Source: Streptomyces smyrnaeus (GTDB lineage Bacteria > Actinomycetota > Actinomycetes > Streptomycetales > Streptomycetaceae). From it: a stretch of DNA of 64,000 nt. The stretch lies in NCBI RefSeq assembly GCF_017676345.1, contig NZ_JAFFZM010000001.1, positions 248,001 through 312,000 of the forward strand, read 5' to 3'. Both the position numbers and the translations under genes were made by a program. The notes below the pieces were generated by a model, which saw only the letters and a list, made by a program, of their open reading frames with translations, was not told the DNA's origin and made no database searches. Positions 17,358 through 25,982 of this stretch are shown here, piece by piece. How positions within the stretch are numbered: the first letter of the stretch is position 1; each line of letters opens with the position of its first letter.

Positions 17358-18584
17358 TCACTCCCCCGCCGTCGCCTGCCGCTGGGCGCGGCGCAGGGCC
17401 GCCTCCGGGCTGCTGCCGCCGGTGAGTACGGACTGGAAGGCCCCGGCGAGCGCGTCGCTCACGGCCGGCCAGCGGGTGCCGACCTTGGCGGTGCGGGAAC
17501 GCGCTGTGGTCACCAGGTCGGCGAACGGGGCGAGCTTCGGGTTCTGCTTCGCGTAGGTCCGCGCCGCGGTGGCGCGGGTGGGCACGTTGTTGACGGCCTC
17601 GCCCCAGTCGAGCTGGTTCTCAGGGGTGTTGAGGCAGTTGAGGATCTTGGCGGCGTTCTTCTCGCGTGCGCTGTCGTCGCTCTTGGGGACGGTCATCACG
17701 GTGCCGCCGACCGGGGGTACCGCCTTGCCCCCCGCCTCGGGCACGGGCAGCTTGGCGACGGCCCAGTCCACCTTGTCCTGCGCCTCCAGCACCGGCACCT
17801 GCCACGGCCCGTTGATCATCATGGCGGTGCGGCCCGCGATGAACTGGTCGTTGACGTCCTGCTGGTTCCAGTTGACGACGGCCTTGGAGACGGATCCGTC
17901 CGCCACCATGTCCTTCCACAGCCGCAGTGCGGCCTCGCCCTTGCCGCTGTCCAGCCGCGCCTCGTCACCCCCGGCCGACCAGAAGAACGGCAGGAACTGG
18001 TAGACACCGTCCGCGTTCGGACTCGCGCTGAAGGCGAGCCCGTAGGTACCGTCACCGGAGAGCTTCTTCGCCGTCCTCCGCAGCTCGTCCCAAGTCGTGG
18101 GCGGCTCGACGCCCGCCTTCTTCAGCAGGTCCGGGTTGTAGTAGAGCGCCAGGGAGTTGACCGAGCGGGCGATGCCGTAGCGGGTGCCCTCGAAGGAGCC
18201 GAGGGAGACGCCGCTCGCGGACAGCCCCGAGGTGCGCACCCCCAGATCCGCCAGGCTGCGCAGCCCTCCGGTCTCGGCGAACTGCGGCAACTCGGAGCCG
18301 TCGAGTTCGAGGATGTCGGGCAGCGAGTGCGAGGAGGCCATCCGCAGGGCCTTGGAGGAGACCTGGTCGGCGGGGACGCTGTTCTGCTCCACCCGCAGCC
18401 CGTACTTCTCGGCGCAGCGGTCGAAGAACTTCTGGTTCTTGGTGTGTTCGGCGGTGTCCGTGGCGGAGTTGAGCACGGTGACGGTGCCGGGGTCGGGTGT
18501 GGCGGCGCACCCCGTGAGCCCGAACGCGACCGTCGCCCCGGCCGTCACAGCGGCGAGTACCGGGAGTGCGGGACGCAATTGCAT
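17358..18584 (-). CDS. Extracellular sugar-binding lipoprotein of ABC importer
   Basis: 408 residues, type 1 extracellular solute-binding family. A short signal peptide ends at lipobox LTG-C26, so the mature protein is lipid-anchored on the outer membrane face. Typical stretches include ARSVNSLALYYNPDLLKKAGVEPPTTWDEL and FIAGRTAMMINGPWQ. It captures the oligosaccharide for the two downstream permeases. The 87-bp gap to the upstream GH3 gene contains a weak hairpin (18620-18637) but no clear operator, so transcription probably continues from the GH3 promoter. Confidence 0.92.
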   Translation of the reverse strand: MQLRPALPVLAAVTAGATVAFGLTGCAATPDPGTVTVLNSATDTAEHTKNQKFFDRCAEKYGLRVEQNSVPADQVSSKALRMASSHSLPDILELDGSELPQFAETGGLRSLADLGVRTSGLSASGVSLGSFEGTRYGIARSVNSLALYYNPDLLKKAGVEPPTTWDELRRTAKKLSGDGTYGLAFSASPNADGVYQFLPFFWSAGGDEARLDSGKGEAALRLWKDMVADGSVSKAVVNWNQQDVNDQFIAGRTAMMINGPWQVPVLEAQDKVDWAVAKLPVPEAGGKAVPPVGGTVMTVPKSDDSAREKNAAKILNCLNTPENQLDWGEAVNNVPTRATAARTYAKQNPKLAPFADLVTTARSRTAKVGTRWPAVSDALAGAFQSVLTGGSSPEAALRRAQRQATAGE

Positions 18585-18671
18585 GGGAAGAGATCTCCAA
18601 TCGGGGGCGGTCCATCGAGGCGCCCCGCAGCGGGCGCGCCGGGCGGAGGGGTGCCCTCGAAGGGGCGGGCT

Positions 18672-21600
18672 TCAGCGAAGGGCGAAGGTGCTCAGCCGCA
18701 TCGGGTCCGAGAAGACGAGATAGACGTCGTGCCGTCCACGCGCCCCGCGCAATCGCGCGGTGACGGTCCGGTAGTCGTACCGGTCGCCGGTGCTCGGCAC
18801 CTGCGCGGAGCCCACCACCCGCCCCCGTGGCGAGCCGAGCCGCAGGGTGAGGGTGCCGCTGCCCCGCCCCTCCCGAGCGAGCCGCGCGGTCAGCTTCTCG
18901 GCGCCGCGCCCCAGATCGGCGTCCCGGAACACGATCCAGGCGCGGTCCTCGTCCGCGCCGACCGCTTCTCCCCGCGCCTTGCTCTCGTCGACCAGCCGCA
19001 CGCCTCGGTAGTCGTCGAAGTCGGCGGCCCTGGTGGTGCCGGTCAGATCGCGCGGCGGAATCTTCTCGCCGCGTACCCGCAACGTGGTACGTCCGCGGAT
19101 GTCCGTGCAGGAGGCGCCCACCTGTACCTCGACGACCCCGCTCTCGACCACCTTTCGCCCGCGGGTGACGTCCCAGTGGGCGAGGTCGGCGGCGCGCAGC
19201 CGCAGCCGCACGGTGGTGGAGCGGCCGGCCTTCAGCCGGACGCGTTCGAAGCCGCGCAGCTGCCGCAACGGCTGTTTGTCCCGCGAGCCGCGCCTGCGGA
19301 TGTAGAGCTGGACGACCTCGTCCCCGTCCCGGCGTCCGGTGTTGGTGAGCTTCACCGAGACGGTCACGGTGCCGTCCGGCTCCACCGTGCGTGCGGACAG
19401 CCGCGGTTCGCCGTACCGGAAGGTGGTGTAGGACAGGCCGTGCCCGAAGGGGTAGAGGGCCTCGCCACGGAAGTAGAGGTAGGTGCGGTCCGCCTTGATG
19501 ATGTCGTATTCGAGCAGGTCCGGCAGATCGTCCTGGGAGCGGTACCAGGTCTGGGTGAGCCGCCCGGCCGGGTTGTGGTCGCCGAACAGTACGTCGGCGA
19601 GGGCGTTTCCGGTCTCCTGTCCCGCGTGGGTGGTCCACACGAGCGCGGGTATGTGGGCCTGCTCCCAGTTGACGGTCTGCGGGTAGCTGCTCTCCAGGAC
19701 GACGACCGTGCGCGGGTTGGCCCGGTGGACGGCCTTGACCAGCGCGGCCTGCCCTTCGGCCAACGCCATGTCCGTGCGGTCGTGGTCCTCGCGGCCGTTG
19801 ATGGCGGGCATGGTGCCGACCACGACGACGGCGACATCGGCATCCCGGGCAGCCGCGACCGCCTCGGCCACACCGTCGCGTACGGTCTCGGCCCGGTAGC
19901 GGGTGGCGTCCTTCTCGGCGACCAGCGTGACGGTGCCGTCCTCGCCGGCCTTGAAGTACTCCTTGTCGCCGAACCAGTCGGTGCGGGCGTCGTATCCGGC
20001 GTAGCGGACCAGCCGGGTGCCGTCATCCTGCTCGACCAGCGTGAACTGCTGCTGGACGAACCAGCCGCCGGGCTGCTCCTGGTCGTTGCGGAAGACCTTG
20101 CCGTCGTAGCCGAGGTACTTGGCGTTGGCCGCGCTGCGCAGCGTGACGATGCCCTGGCCCCAGTCGAAGACGTCGAACTGCTCGGTGGCACCCGCGCTGG
20201 TGGCACGCTCGGTGAGGACCGCGCCGTCCGCGCCGCTGCCCGCGGTGAGGTACGCGCCCGTGGCGGCGTTCCGCAACGCGATCCGGTCCACGCTCTCGCC
20301 CCCGGTGACCTTCCCGCCGGAGCCGAGCCGCTCGGCGACGCCCTCGCGCGGAGTGACCGCGTACGGCAGCGAGCCCGAGTACCAGTCGGTGTAGAGGGTG
20401 TCGGCGAGCGGGCCGACGACGGCGACCTTCTCCAGCCGCCGGGCGTCCAGCGGCAGCAGCGCGCCGCCCTTGCGCTGCGGGGCGTTCTTCAGCAGCACGA
20501 TCGCCTCCCGCGCCGTCTCGCGGGCGAGGGCGCGGTGCTCGGGGCTGTCGACGACCGACTTGGTGATCTTCGCGTAGGGGCCGCCGTCGGGGTCGAACTC
20601 GCCGAGCCGGAAGCGGATCGCAAGAAGGTGTCGGACCGCGGTGTCCAGGTCGGACTCGCTGATCAGCCCCTTGTCCAGGGCGGTGGTGAGGGCCTTGACC
20701 GTCTTGCTCGAGTCCTCGCTGTCGGAGGTGAAGCTGTCGATGCCCGCTGTGAGGGCCGCCGCGTCCGCCTCCGCGAGGGTGGGGTAGTAGCTCTGGCCGT
20801 TGACCAGATTGTTGGGGGCGTCCGCGTCGGTGACATGGAACAGCTCCCGCTTCGCCCACTTGCGTACGGTGTCGTTCAGCCCCGGATTGACCGTCGCCGG
20901 GCGGCCGTTGACCAGGTTGTAGGACGTCATCACGCCGGTGACGGCGTCGCCGCTCAGCGCCGGCTCGAACGCCGCCTCGTAGTACTCCTGGCGGACCCTC
21001 GCCGGCAGGATCGAGTCGGAGGTGGAGCGGTTCCGCTCGGTGTTGTTGGCGAGGTAGTGCTTGATGGTGGGGGCCGTCTTCAGATAGCGGGGGTCCTCGC
21101 CCTGGAGGCCGGTGCCGTAGGCGACGGAGACGGCACCGGTCAGATACGGGTCCTCGGAGTAGCCCTCCTCGTTGCGGCCCCAGCGTGGATCGCGCAGCAG
21201 ATTCACCACCGGGGCCCACAGGTTGAGACCCCAGCCCTTGGGCCGTTCGTGCTGGAAGCCGCGGGCCTCGTCCCCGACGGCCGCGCCGACACGTTCGATC
21301 AGCGCGGGGTTCCAGGTGCTGGCCAGGCCGAGTGCCTGCGGGAAGACGGTGGCCTTGCCGAGCCACGCGAGGCCGTGCAGGGCCTCGGTGCCGGTACGGA
21401 AGGAGCGGATGCCCAGCCGGGGGACGGCGGGCTGGTGCTGATGCAGCAGGGAGATCTTCTCGCCGCGGGTCAGCCGGCCGAGCAGGTCCTCGACGCGCTC
21501 GGCGAAGGGCAGTCCGGGGTCTTGGAAGGGGTGCCCGGCGCGGGCGCCGGCGCGGTCGGCCCGGCCCGTCCGCGAGGTGGCGGGCACGGCGCCTGCCGTT

Positions 21601-21677
21601 CCCGTGCCGGCCGCCGCCAGCGGGACGGCGATGCCGAGGGCGAGGAGATGACGTCTGGGGGTGCCCTGTTCCTGCAC
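18672..21677 (-). CDS. Secreted GH3 beta-glucosidase with inserted beta-trefoil-like domain
   Basis: 1001 residues. The N-terminus TPRRHLLALG followed by a hydrophobic stretch and AGA looks like a twin-arginine signal. The GH3 N-domain has RWGRNEEGYSEDP and a probable nucleophile Asp284 in HVTDADA; the C-domain contains VVVVGTMPAINGREDHDRTDMAL and ends in a fibronectin III-like domain. Between them, about residues 465-600, lies an insert with GAYLTAGSG and AKYLGYDGK repeats resembling a fascin-like beta-trefoil, possibly sugar binding. The GTG start at 21677 follows GGAGAG. It would cut glycosides outside the cell before import. An operator-like palindrome sits 16 bp upstream. Confidence 0.88.
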   Translation of the reverse strand: MQEQGTPRRHLLALGIAVPLAAAGTGTAGAVPATSRTGRADRAGARAGHPFQDPGLPFAERVEDLLGRLTRGEKISLLHQHQPAVPRLGIRSFRTGTEALHGLAWLGKATVFPQALGLASTWNPALIERVGAAVGDEARGFQHERPKGWGLNLWAPVVNLLRDPRWGRNEEGYSEDPYLTGAVSVAYGTGLQGEDPRYLKTAPTIKHYLANNTERNRSTSDSILPARVRQEYYEAAFEPALSGDAVTGVMTSYNLVNGRPATVNPGLNDTVRKWAKRELFHVTDADAPNNLVNGQSYYPTLAEADAAALTAGIDSFTSDSEDSSKTVKALTTALDKGLISESDLDTAVRHLLAIRFRLGEFDPDGGPYAKITKSVVDSPEHRALARETAREAIVLLKNAPQRKGGALLPLDARRLEKVAVVGPLADTLYTDWYSGSLPYAVTPREGVAERLGSGGKVTGGESVDRIALRNAATGAYLTAGSGADGAVLTERATSAGATEQFDVFDWGQGIVTLRSAANAKYLGYDGKVFRNDQEQPGGWFVQQQFTLVEQDDGTRLVRYAGYDARTDWFGDKEYFKAGEDGTVTLVAEKDATRYRAETVRDGVAEAVAAARDADVAVVVVGTMPAINGREDHDRTDMALAEGQAALVKAVHRANPRTVVVLESSYPQTVNWEQAHIPALVWTTHAGQETGNALADVLFGDHNPAGRLTQTWYRSQDDLPDLLEYDIIKADRTYLYFRGEALYPFGHGLSYTTFRYGEPRLSARTVEPDGTVTVSVKLTNTGRRDGDEVVQLYIRRRGSRDKQPLRQLRGFERVRLKAGRSTTVRLRLRAADLAHWDVTRGRKVVESGVVEVQVGASCTDIRGRTTLRVRGEKIPPRDLTGTTRAADFDDYRGVRLVDESKARGEAVGADEDRAWIVFRDADLGRGAEKLTARLAREGRGSGTLTLRLGSPRGRVVGSAQVPSTGDRYDYRTVTARLRGARGRHDVYLVFSDPMRLSTFALR

Positions 21678-21692
21678 GGGACTCTCCTTCGA

Positions 21693-21708
21693 GTCGAAAC
21701 GCTTCGAC
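21693..21708. promoter_or_regulatory. LacI-type operator upstream of GH3 gene
   Basis: 16-bp near-palindrome GTCGAAACGCTTCGAC with perfect outer 6-bp arms. The same arms occur upstream of the lacI gene, so it is the predicted binding site of the adjacent LacI repressor. Confidence 0.75.
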
Positions 21709-21787
21709 GGGCGGTGTAAGGGAGGGGCGCGGCGCGGTCGGAGTAGTGGCGGGCGGGGTCAGGAAGGTGCTGCGGGGCCGGCCGTCG

Positions 21788-22798
21788 TCAGCCCGAGCCC
21801 CGGGGTGCGGTACTGGCGCGCGGGGTCAGCCGAGGAGGCAGCAGCGTGGCGTCCGGGACGGACCTGCCGTTCAACTTGTCCATCAGCAGGCCCACGGCCC
21901 GCTCCCCCACCTCGGCGGCGGGGATGGCGACGGAGGTGACCGGTACCGCGGTGTTCTCCGCCAACTCGTCCGGGCACACCGCGACCACCGAAAGGTCCTG
22001 CGGAATGCGCATCCCGGCCTGCTGGAACGCCTCCATCAGCAGCGGCAGCGCGGGCTCGTTGTGGACGACGACGCCGGTCAGGTCGGGATGGTCGTGCAGC
22101 AGCCGCTCGACGGTCTCGCGCGCGGCGGCCCTGGTGGGCTCGCACGGGAGCACCGTCGAGGTCATCCCGCCGCGCCGGGCGGCGGCTGTGAAGCCCGCGG
22201 CCGTGCGCTGCGCGAAGCCGGTGCCGCGCGCGTACACCTCGGGCGGGGAGCCCAGCAGCGCCACGCACCGGTGTCCGAGCTGGGCGAGATGGCCGACGCA
22301 GCTCTCACCGGTGGCGGTGAAGTCGAGGTCGATGCAGGTCAGCCCGTCGGCCTCGGCGGGAAAGCCGATGAGGACCGAGGGCAGCGGCAGGGTGCGCAGC
22401 AGCGGGACGCGTGCGTCGCGCAGTTGGACGTCCATCACGATCAGCGCGTCCACGAGCGCGCTGTCGGCCACCCGCCGCAGTCCGTCCTCCCCCTCCTCCT
22501 GGGTGAGGAGCAGGACGTCGTGGTCGTGGCGGCGCGCCGTGGTCGCCACCGCGCCGGCGAACTGCATCTGCACGGGCACATGGATGCCGCTGCGCAGCGG
22601 CATCACCAGGGCCAGCACGTTGGAGCGGCTGCTGGCCAGTGCGCGGGCACCGGCGTGCGGGCGGTAGCCGAGCTCGCGGATGCTCGCCTCGACGCGGCGC
22701 TGGGTCGCGGCCGAGATGGAGCGCTTGCCGCTCAGTACGTAGGAGACGGTGCTGGGAGACACGCCGGCACGCCGGGCCACGTCTGTGATCTTGACCAA
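21788..22798 (-). CDS. LacI-family transcriptional repressor
   Basis: 336 residues. The N-terminal helix-turn-helix reads ITDVARRAGVSPSTVSYVLSGKR, and the hinge region near residue 55 is ALASSRSNVLALVMPL; a periplasmic-binding-type sugar domain follows, with GERAVGLLMDKL near the end. It should repress the GH3-ABC-GH1-GH31 operon until an oligosaccharide inducer binds. It is encoded just upstream on the same strand. Two copies of its likely operator overlap its own promoter region, indicating autoregulation. Confidence 0.92.
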   Translation of the reverse strand: MVKITDVARRAGVSPSTVSYVLSGKRSISAATQRRVEASIRELGYRPHAGARALASSRSNVLALVMPLRSGIHVPVQMQFAGAVATTARRHDHDVLLLTQEEGEDGLRRVADSALVDALIVMDVQLRDARVPLLRTLPLPSVLIGFPAEADGLTCIDLDFTATGESCVGHLAQLGHRCVALLGSPPEVYARGTGFAQRTAAGFTAAARRGGMTSTVLPCEPTRAAARETVERLLHDHPDLTGVVVHNEPALPLLMEAFQQAGMRIPQDLSVVAVCPDELAENTAVPVTSVAIPAAEVGERAVGLLMDKLNGRSVPDATLLPPRLTPRASTAPRGSG

Positions 22799-22830
22799 CG
22801 CCCCCTCCTCGAAGCTGTTTCCGCAAGACT

Positions 22831-22869
22831 GTCGAATCGTTTCGACTGGCTGTATCGAAGCGATTCGGC
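22831..22869. promoter_or_regulatory. Two LacI-type operators upstream of lacI
   Basis: GTCGAATCGTTTCGAC at 22831-22846 shares both 6-bp arms with the site upstream of the GH3 gene. A second, weaker copy at 22854-22869 (ATCGAAGCGATTCGGC) has arms CGAA/TTCG. Centres are 23 bp apart, about two helical turns, which would suit cooperative binding. Consensus from the three sites: GTCGAANCGNTTCGAC. Confidence 0.72.
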
Positions 22870-22927
22870 GGAACAGTAGGGAGGGGGCCCGGGGCTGTCA
22901 ACGGTTGGGACAGAAGCCGTCCCGGAG

Positions 22928-22950
22928 GCCTTCCGGAACCGTCCGGAGGC
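22928..22950 (-). terminator. Hairpin directly after stop codon
   Basis: GCC-T-TCCGGA, loop ACCG, TCCGGA-GGC, a 9-bp stem with one bulge lying immediately after the stop of the minus-strand gene that ends at 22951. Likely terminator for that three-gene unit. Confidence 0.5.
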
Positions 22951-23451
22951 TCAGTGCCGCGGCTTGGTCTCGTAGTGCGACAGGTCCGGGGCCTCGGCGC
23001 CCTGGAGTTCGGTCGCCAGGTGATGGACGGTCACCAGGTCGTGCATCAGGGGCTGGGTCTTCTCCTGCGGCATATGAGCCTCCCGGGAGACCTCGTCGAG
23101 GCTCACGGGCTCGCCGCCGTGCTGCTGCTCGGCGGTGACCAGGGCGCGGAAGACCTGCTCGTGCTCGGCCGAGTACTCGGGGCGGCCACGTCCCTCGTAG
23201 GGGCTGCGGGATTCGGCCGGACCGACCCCTTGCGCCCTGCGCTCGGCCTGGGTGGCCGTGTGCCCCACCTTGCCCTGGCGCTGGGCCGGGGTCTCGGTGT
23301 CCTTCTCGGCGGACCCGCCCGCACGGTGGGTGCGTTGCTTGGACGCCCCGGTGGTCGCGTAGCGGGCGCTGGCGGGCTCGTCGACGCGGTGTGCCTTGTG
23401 CGCTTCCGTGCGCCGCTCGTCCTCGTCGCCTTCGACCTTCTTGCGCACCAT
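22951..23451 (-). CDS. Hypothetical protein, charged N-terminus with winged-helix-like C-terminus
   Basis: 166 residues, not assigned to a named family. The first 100 residues are highly charged and low in complexity (KKVEGDEDERR and similar). The last 60 residues (EHEQVFRALVTAEQQHGGEPVSLDEVSREA and on) look like a small winged-helix fold. The ATG at 23451 follows a strong AAGGAGG. It is the last gene of a unit with DUF2267 and DUF2795 genes, so a stress-related or DNA-associated role is possible but not shown. Confidence 0.7.
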   Translation of the reverse strand: MVRKKVEGDEDERRTEAHKAHRVDEPASARYATTGASKQRTHRAGGSAEKDTETPAQRQGKVGHTATQAERRAQGVGPAESRSPYEGRGRPEYSAEHEQVFRALVTAEQQHGGEPVSLDEVSREAHMPQEKTQPLMHDLVTVHHLATELQGAEAPDLSHYETKPRH

Positions 23452-23485
23452 GTCGGACCTCCTTGGGTGCGTGTATGGCGAACGG

Positions 23486-23815
23486 TTACCGCTCGTCCCG
23501 GCGGTGGAGTTCCTCCTCCACGGGTGGCTTGGGCGCCTCGCGCAGATACTGCGACTGCCCGGGCCTGCCGCCCTGCCGCGCCTGCTCGGCGTGCTGGGCC
23601 GCGCTGTGGTCGAGGTCGGAGTCGGGGTCGACACGTACCGAGCGGGCCACTTCCTGACGGTTGGCGTACTCGTCCGGCGGGATGCCACGCAGCGCCGTAC
23701 GGACTTCGGCGGACGCTCCGGAGGACGACGCCGCCTCGAGCAACTCGTCCTTGTCCGCCGGGAAGTCGACGTCGTCGAGCGCGGCCAGGACTTCTTCGAC
23801 GTTGGTGTGGGCCAT
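23486..23815 (-). CDS. DUF2795 domain protein
   Basis: 109 residues. The segment NVEEVLAALDDVDFPADKDELLEAA followed by a Pro-Pro-x-x-Tyr-type region (GIPPDEYANRQEVARSV) matches the DUF2795 pattern, short helical proteins of unknown function common in actinobacteria. The tail is hydrophilic. It lies 55 bp after the DUF2267 gene and 34 bp before the next gene in the same direction, so the three form one unit. Confidence 0.8.
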   Translation of the reverse strand: MAHTNVEEVLAALDDVDFPADKDELLEAASSSGASAEVRTALRGIPPDEYANRQEVARSVRVDPDSDLDHSAAQHAEQARQGGRPGQSQYLREAPKPPVEEELHRRDER

Positions 23816-23870
23816 GTCCGATCGCTGCCTTTCGGTCCGATCGCTGCCTTGCGCGAGCCGGTCGGCCGGT

Positions 23871-24290
23871 TCAGTGGGAGCCGGCCGTACCGGTGCTGCC
23901 GGAGAAGAGGATGGAGGCGAGCTCCTCGTCCAGGGACTGCCGGATGTGCTCGGTCACCGAACCCTGGGTGGCCTCCTCCAGGAGCTCGACCACGGTGCGG
24001 GCCTCGTGGACGGCCTTCGGGGGGTCGGCTCCGGCGCGCTGCGCCACACGGCCGAAGAACTCCTGGCGCGTCATCCGCACTCCGGTCTGCGGCACGTCCG
24101 GGGCGTACTCGACGCGGCGCAGATGTTCCCCCAGCTCGGTCGGCAGTTGCGCGGCCAGGTGGTCGGCGAGCGAAGCCGGAATGCGTTCGGCCAGTGTCTC
24201 CAGGGTGGCGCGCGTCCCTGCCTCGGCCGCGCCCCGGCTGTCGAGGTGGGCCCGCGCCTGTACCTGGCCGATGAACTCGTCGTGTTGCAT
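23871..24290 (-). CDS. DUF2267 domain protein
   Basis: 139 residues, all-helical. MQHDEFIGQVQARAHLDSRGAAEAGTRATLETLAERIP is the usual DUF2267 opening, followed by a second helical half beginning RMTRQEFFGRVAQRAG. Function of the family is unknown; genes are often in stress-related neighbourhoods. The ATG at 24290 has a GGAGAAGC ribosome site; the upstream open frame to 24365 was rejected. A sigma-B-like promoter lies 120 bp upstream. Confidence 0.82.
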   Translation of the reverse strand: MQHDEFIGQVQARAHLDSRGAAEAGTRATLETLAERIPASLADHLAAQLPTELGEHLRRVEYAPDVPQTGVRMTRQEFFGRVAQRAGADPPKAVHEARTVVELLEEATQGSVTEHIRQSLDEELASILFSGSTGTAGSH

Positions 24291-24409
24291 GGTGCTTCTC
24301 CTCACGTGAGCAGAGCCAACACAGGGCCCCTTCCAGCATGCGCGCCGCCGGTGCGGGTCGCACATCCGGACGCGCCACGGTTGCCGACGGGGCTGCCCGA
24401 GGGCCCGGC

Positions 24410-24434
24410 GTACCCCTCGGTTCCCTGTTTACTC
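24410..24434 (-). promoter_or_regulatory. Sigma-B-like promoter for DUF2267 unit
   Basis: On the minus strand, GAGT, 15 bases, GGGTAC. This fits the Streptomyces sigma-B family pattern GNNT-N14-16-GGGTAY. It would start a leader of roughly 115 nt before the DUF2267 gene. Confidence 0.55.
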
Positions 24435-24508
24435 ACCCGTCCCCGAGGTGACCCGGCAGGGTGGTCGTCAGCAACGCAGCGCGGTCGTCAACGGTGGAGG
24501 AGGTCGGC

Positions 24509-25315
24509 GTGTCCACACAGAGCGGCGGACCCCGGGTGGCGGTCATCACCGGCTCGGACTCGGGCATCGGGCGGGCGACGGCGGTACGGCTGGCCCAGGA
24601 CGGTCTGGACATCGGCATCACCTGGCACACCGACCGGGACGGGGCGCAGCAGACCGCCGCGCTGGTACAGGAGACCGGGCGGCGGGCGGCGGTCCGGCAC
24701 CTGGATCTGACGCGGCTGCCGGAGGCCGCGGACGTGGTGGACGAGCTCGCCGACGAGTTGGGACGTGTCGACGTGCTCGTCAACAACGCCGGCACCGGCA
24801 CCCGCACCCCCTTCCTCGAACTGGACTACCCCACCGTCCGGGACGTGCTCGACATCGATCTGCTGGGCCCGTTCCTGTGCTCCCAGCGCGCCGCGCGCCG
24901 GATGGTCGAGCAGGGGGACGGCGGGACCGTCGTGAACGTCACCAGCGTGCACGAGCACCAGCCGCGGGTCGGTGCCGGTCCGTACTGCGCCGCCAAGGGC
25001 GGCCTCGGGCTGCTCACCCAGGTCATGGCGCTGGAACTGGCCGAGCACGGCATCCGCGTCAACGCCGTCGCACCGGGCGAGATCGCCACCCCCATGACGG
25101 GCCAGGAGGACGAGGACGTACGTACCGCCTCCCGGCCCGGCGTGCCGCTGCGGCGGCCCGGGGACGCCAGGGAGGTCGCCTCCGTCATCGCCTTCCTGGC
25201 CGGCGACGATTCCACGTATGTCACCGGCGCCTCCTGGGCGGTGGACGGCGGCATGCTGCGGATGGGGCCGCAGGCGGGCTCGCACCTGCCCGACGACTCC
25301 TGGCGCCGGGGCTAG
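24509..25315 (+). CDS. SDR family oxidoreductase
   Basis: 268 residues, classical short-chain dehydrogenase. Cofactor motif TGSDSGIG near residue 14, NNAG near 91, a catalytic Ser/Tyr/Lys set with GPYCAAKGG, and a C-terminal VTGASWAVDGGMLRM. The resemblance to glucose 1-dehydrogenase-like SDRs is general. The GTG at 24509 follows GGAGGAGG and was preferred to the GTG at 24461. Its stop codon shares bases with the stop of the opposed acetyltransferase gene (CTAG). Confidence 0.88.
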   Translation: MSTQSGGPRVAVITGSDSGIGRATAVRLAQDGLDIGITWHTDRDGAQQTAALVQETGRRAAVRHLDLTRLPEAADVVDELADELGRVDVLVNNAGTGTRTPFLELDYPTVRDVLDIDLLGPFLCSQRAARRMVEQGDGGTVVNVTSVHEHQPRVGAGPYCAAKGGLGLLTQVMALELAEHGIRVNAVAPGEIATPMTGQEDEDVRTASRPGVPLRRPGDAREVASVIAFLAGDDSTYVTGASWAVDGGMLRMGPQAGSHLPDDSWRRG

Positions 25316-25908
25316 CCGGCTCCTGTCCGGGCGTCCCCGGCCGGGGCCCCGGGCCCGAGTTCCCGCACCACGCGCGCGGGGTTGCCCACGGCGAGCACGC
25401 CCGCGGGCAGATCCTTGGTGACGACGGCTCCGGCGCCGACGACCGTGTCGGAGCCGATGGTGACGCCCGGGCAGACGATCACTCCGCCGCCGAGCCACAC
25501 GTTGTCGCCGATGGTGATGGGCAGGCCCTTCTCCCAGCCCGCGCGCCGCCGTTCGGCGTCCAACTCGTGCGCCGGGGTCAGCAGCTGCACGTTGGGGCCG
25601 ATCTGCGCATACCGGCCGATGGTGATGGGTGCGGCGTCCAGGAGGACGGCACCGAAGTTGATGAACGTCCCGGCACCGATCGTTATGTAGCTGCCGTAGT
25701 CGCAGCGGAACGGCGGGCGGATACGGACGTCCTCGCCCAGTTCCCCGATCAACTGCTCCAGGATCTTCCGCCGTTCGTCGGCCGGCGCGGTCTCGGCGGC
25801 GTTGTAGGCCGCGCACAGCGCCGCCCGCCGCTCGGTGTCCGCGAGCAGTTCGTCGTCGTCGGGGAGGTACCACTCCCCCGCCAGCATGCGCTGCTTGTTC
25901 TCACCCAT
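25312..25908 (-). CDS. Sugar O-acetyltransferase, left-handed beta-helix (Maa/LacA-like)
   Basis: 198 residues. An N-terminal Mac-type domain (MGENKQRMLAGEWYLPDDDEL) is followed by hexapeptide repeats of the left-handed beta-helix, including GAGTFINFG, APITIGRYAQIGPNVQ, GDNVWLGGGV and GVTIGSDTVVGAGAVVTKDLP. Such enzymes move acetyl from acetyl-CoA to a sugar 6-hydroxyl, with a His in LTPAHELD as base. The ATG at 25908 is used; a GTG nine bases upstream is an alternative. It converges on the SDR gene with a shared stop region. Confidence 0.9.
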   Translation of the reverse strand: MGENKQRMLAGEWYLPDDDELLADTERRAALCAAYNAAETAPADERRKILEQLIGELGEDVRIRPPFRCDYGSYITIGAGTFINFGAVLLDAAPITIGRYAQIGPNVQLLTPAHELDAERRRAGWEKGLPITIGDNVWLGGGVIVCPGVTIGSDTVVGAGAVVTKDLPAGVLAVGNPARVVRELGPGAPAGDARTGAG

Positions 25909-25950
25909 GGAGAACACTCTCGCAAAGTGCCGGGCACCTGGCGGACCGAA

Positions 25951-25975
25951 GGCCGACTCCTCGGCGGAGTCGGCC
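25951..25975. terminator. Perfect 10-bp stem hairpin
   Basis: GGCCGACTCC, loop TCGGC, GGAGTCGGCC. It lies downstream of the minus-strand gene ending at 26083 and upstream of the acetyltransferase gene, so it could end the first transcript or shape the leader of the second. Confidence 0.5.
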
Positions 25976-25982
25976 CGGTTCC

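Noticed and set aside
17235..21719. 1494-residue open frame on the plus strand
   Set aside because: It is antisense to the permease, binding-protein and GH3 genes, which show clear family motifs. Long antisense frames are expected at this GC content.
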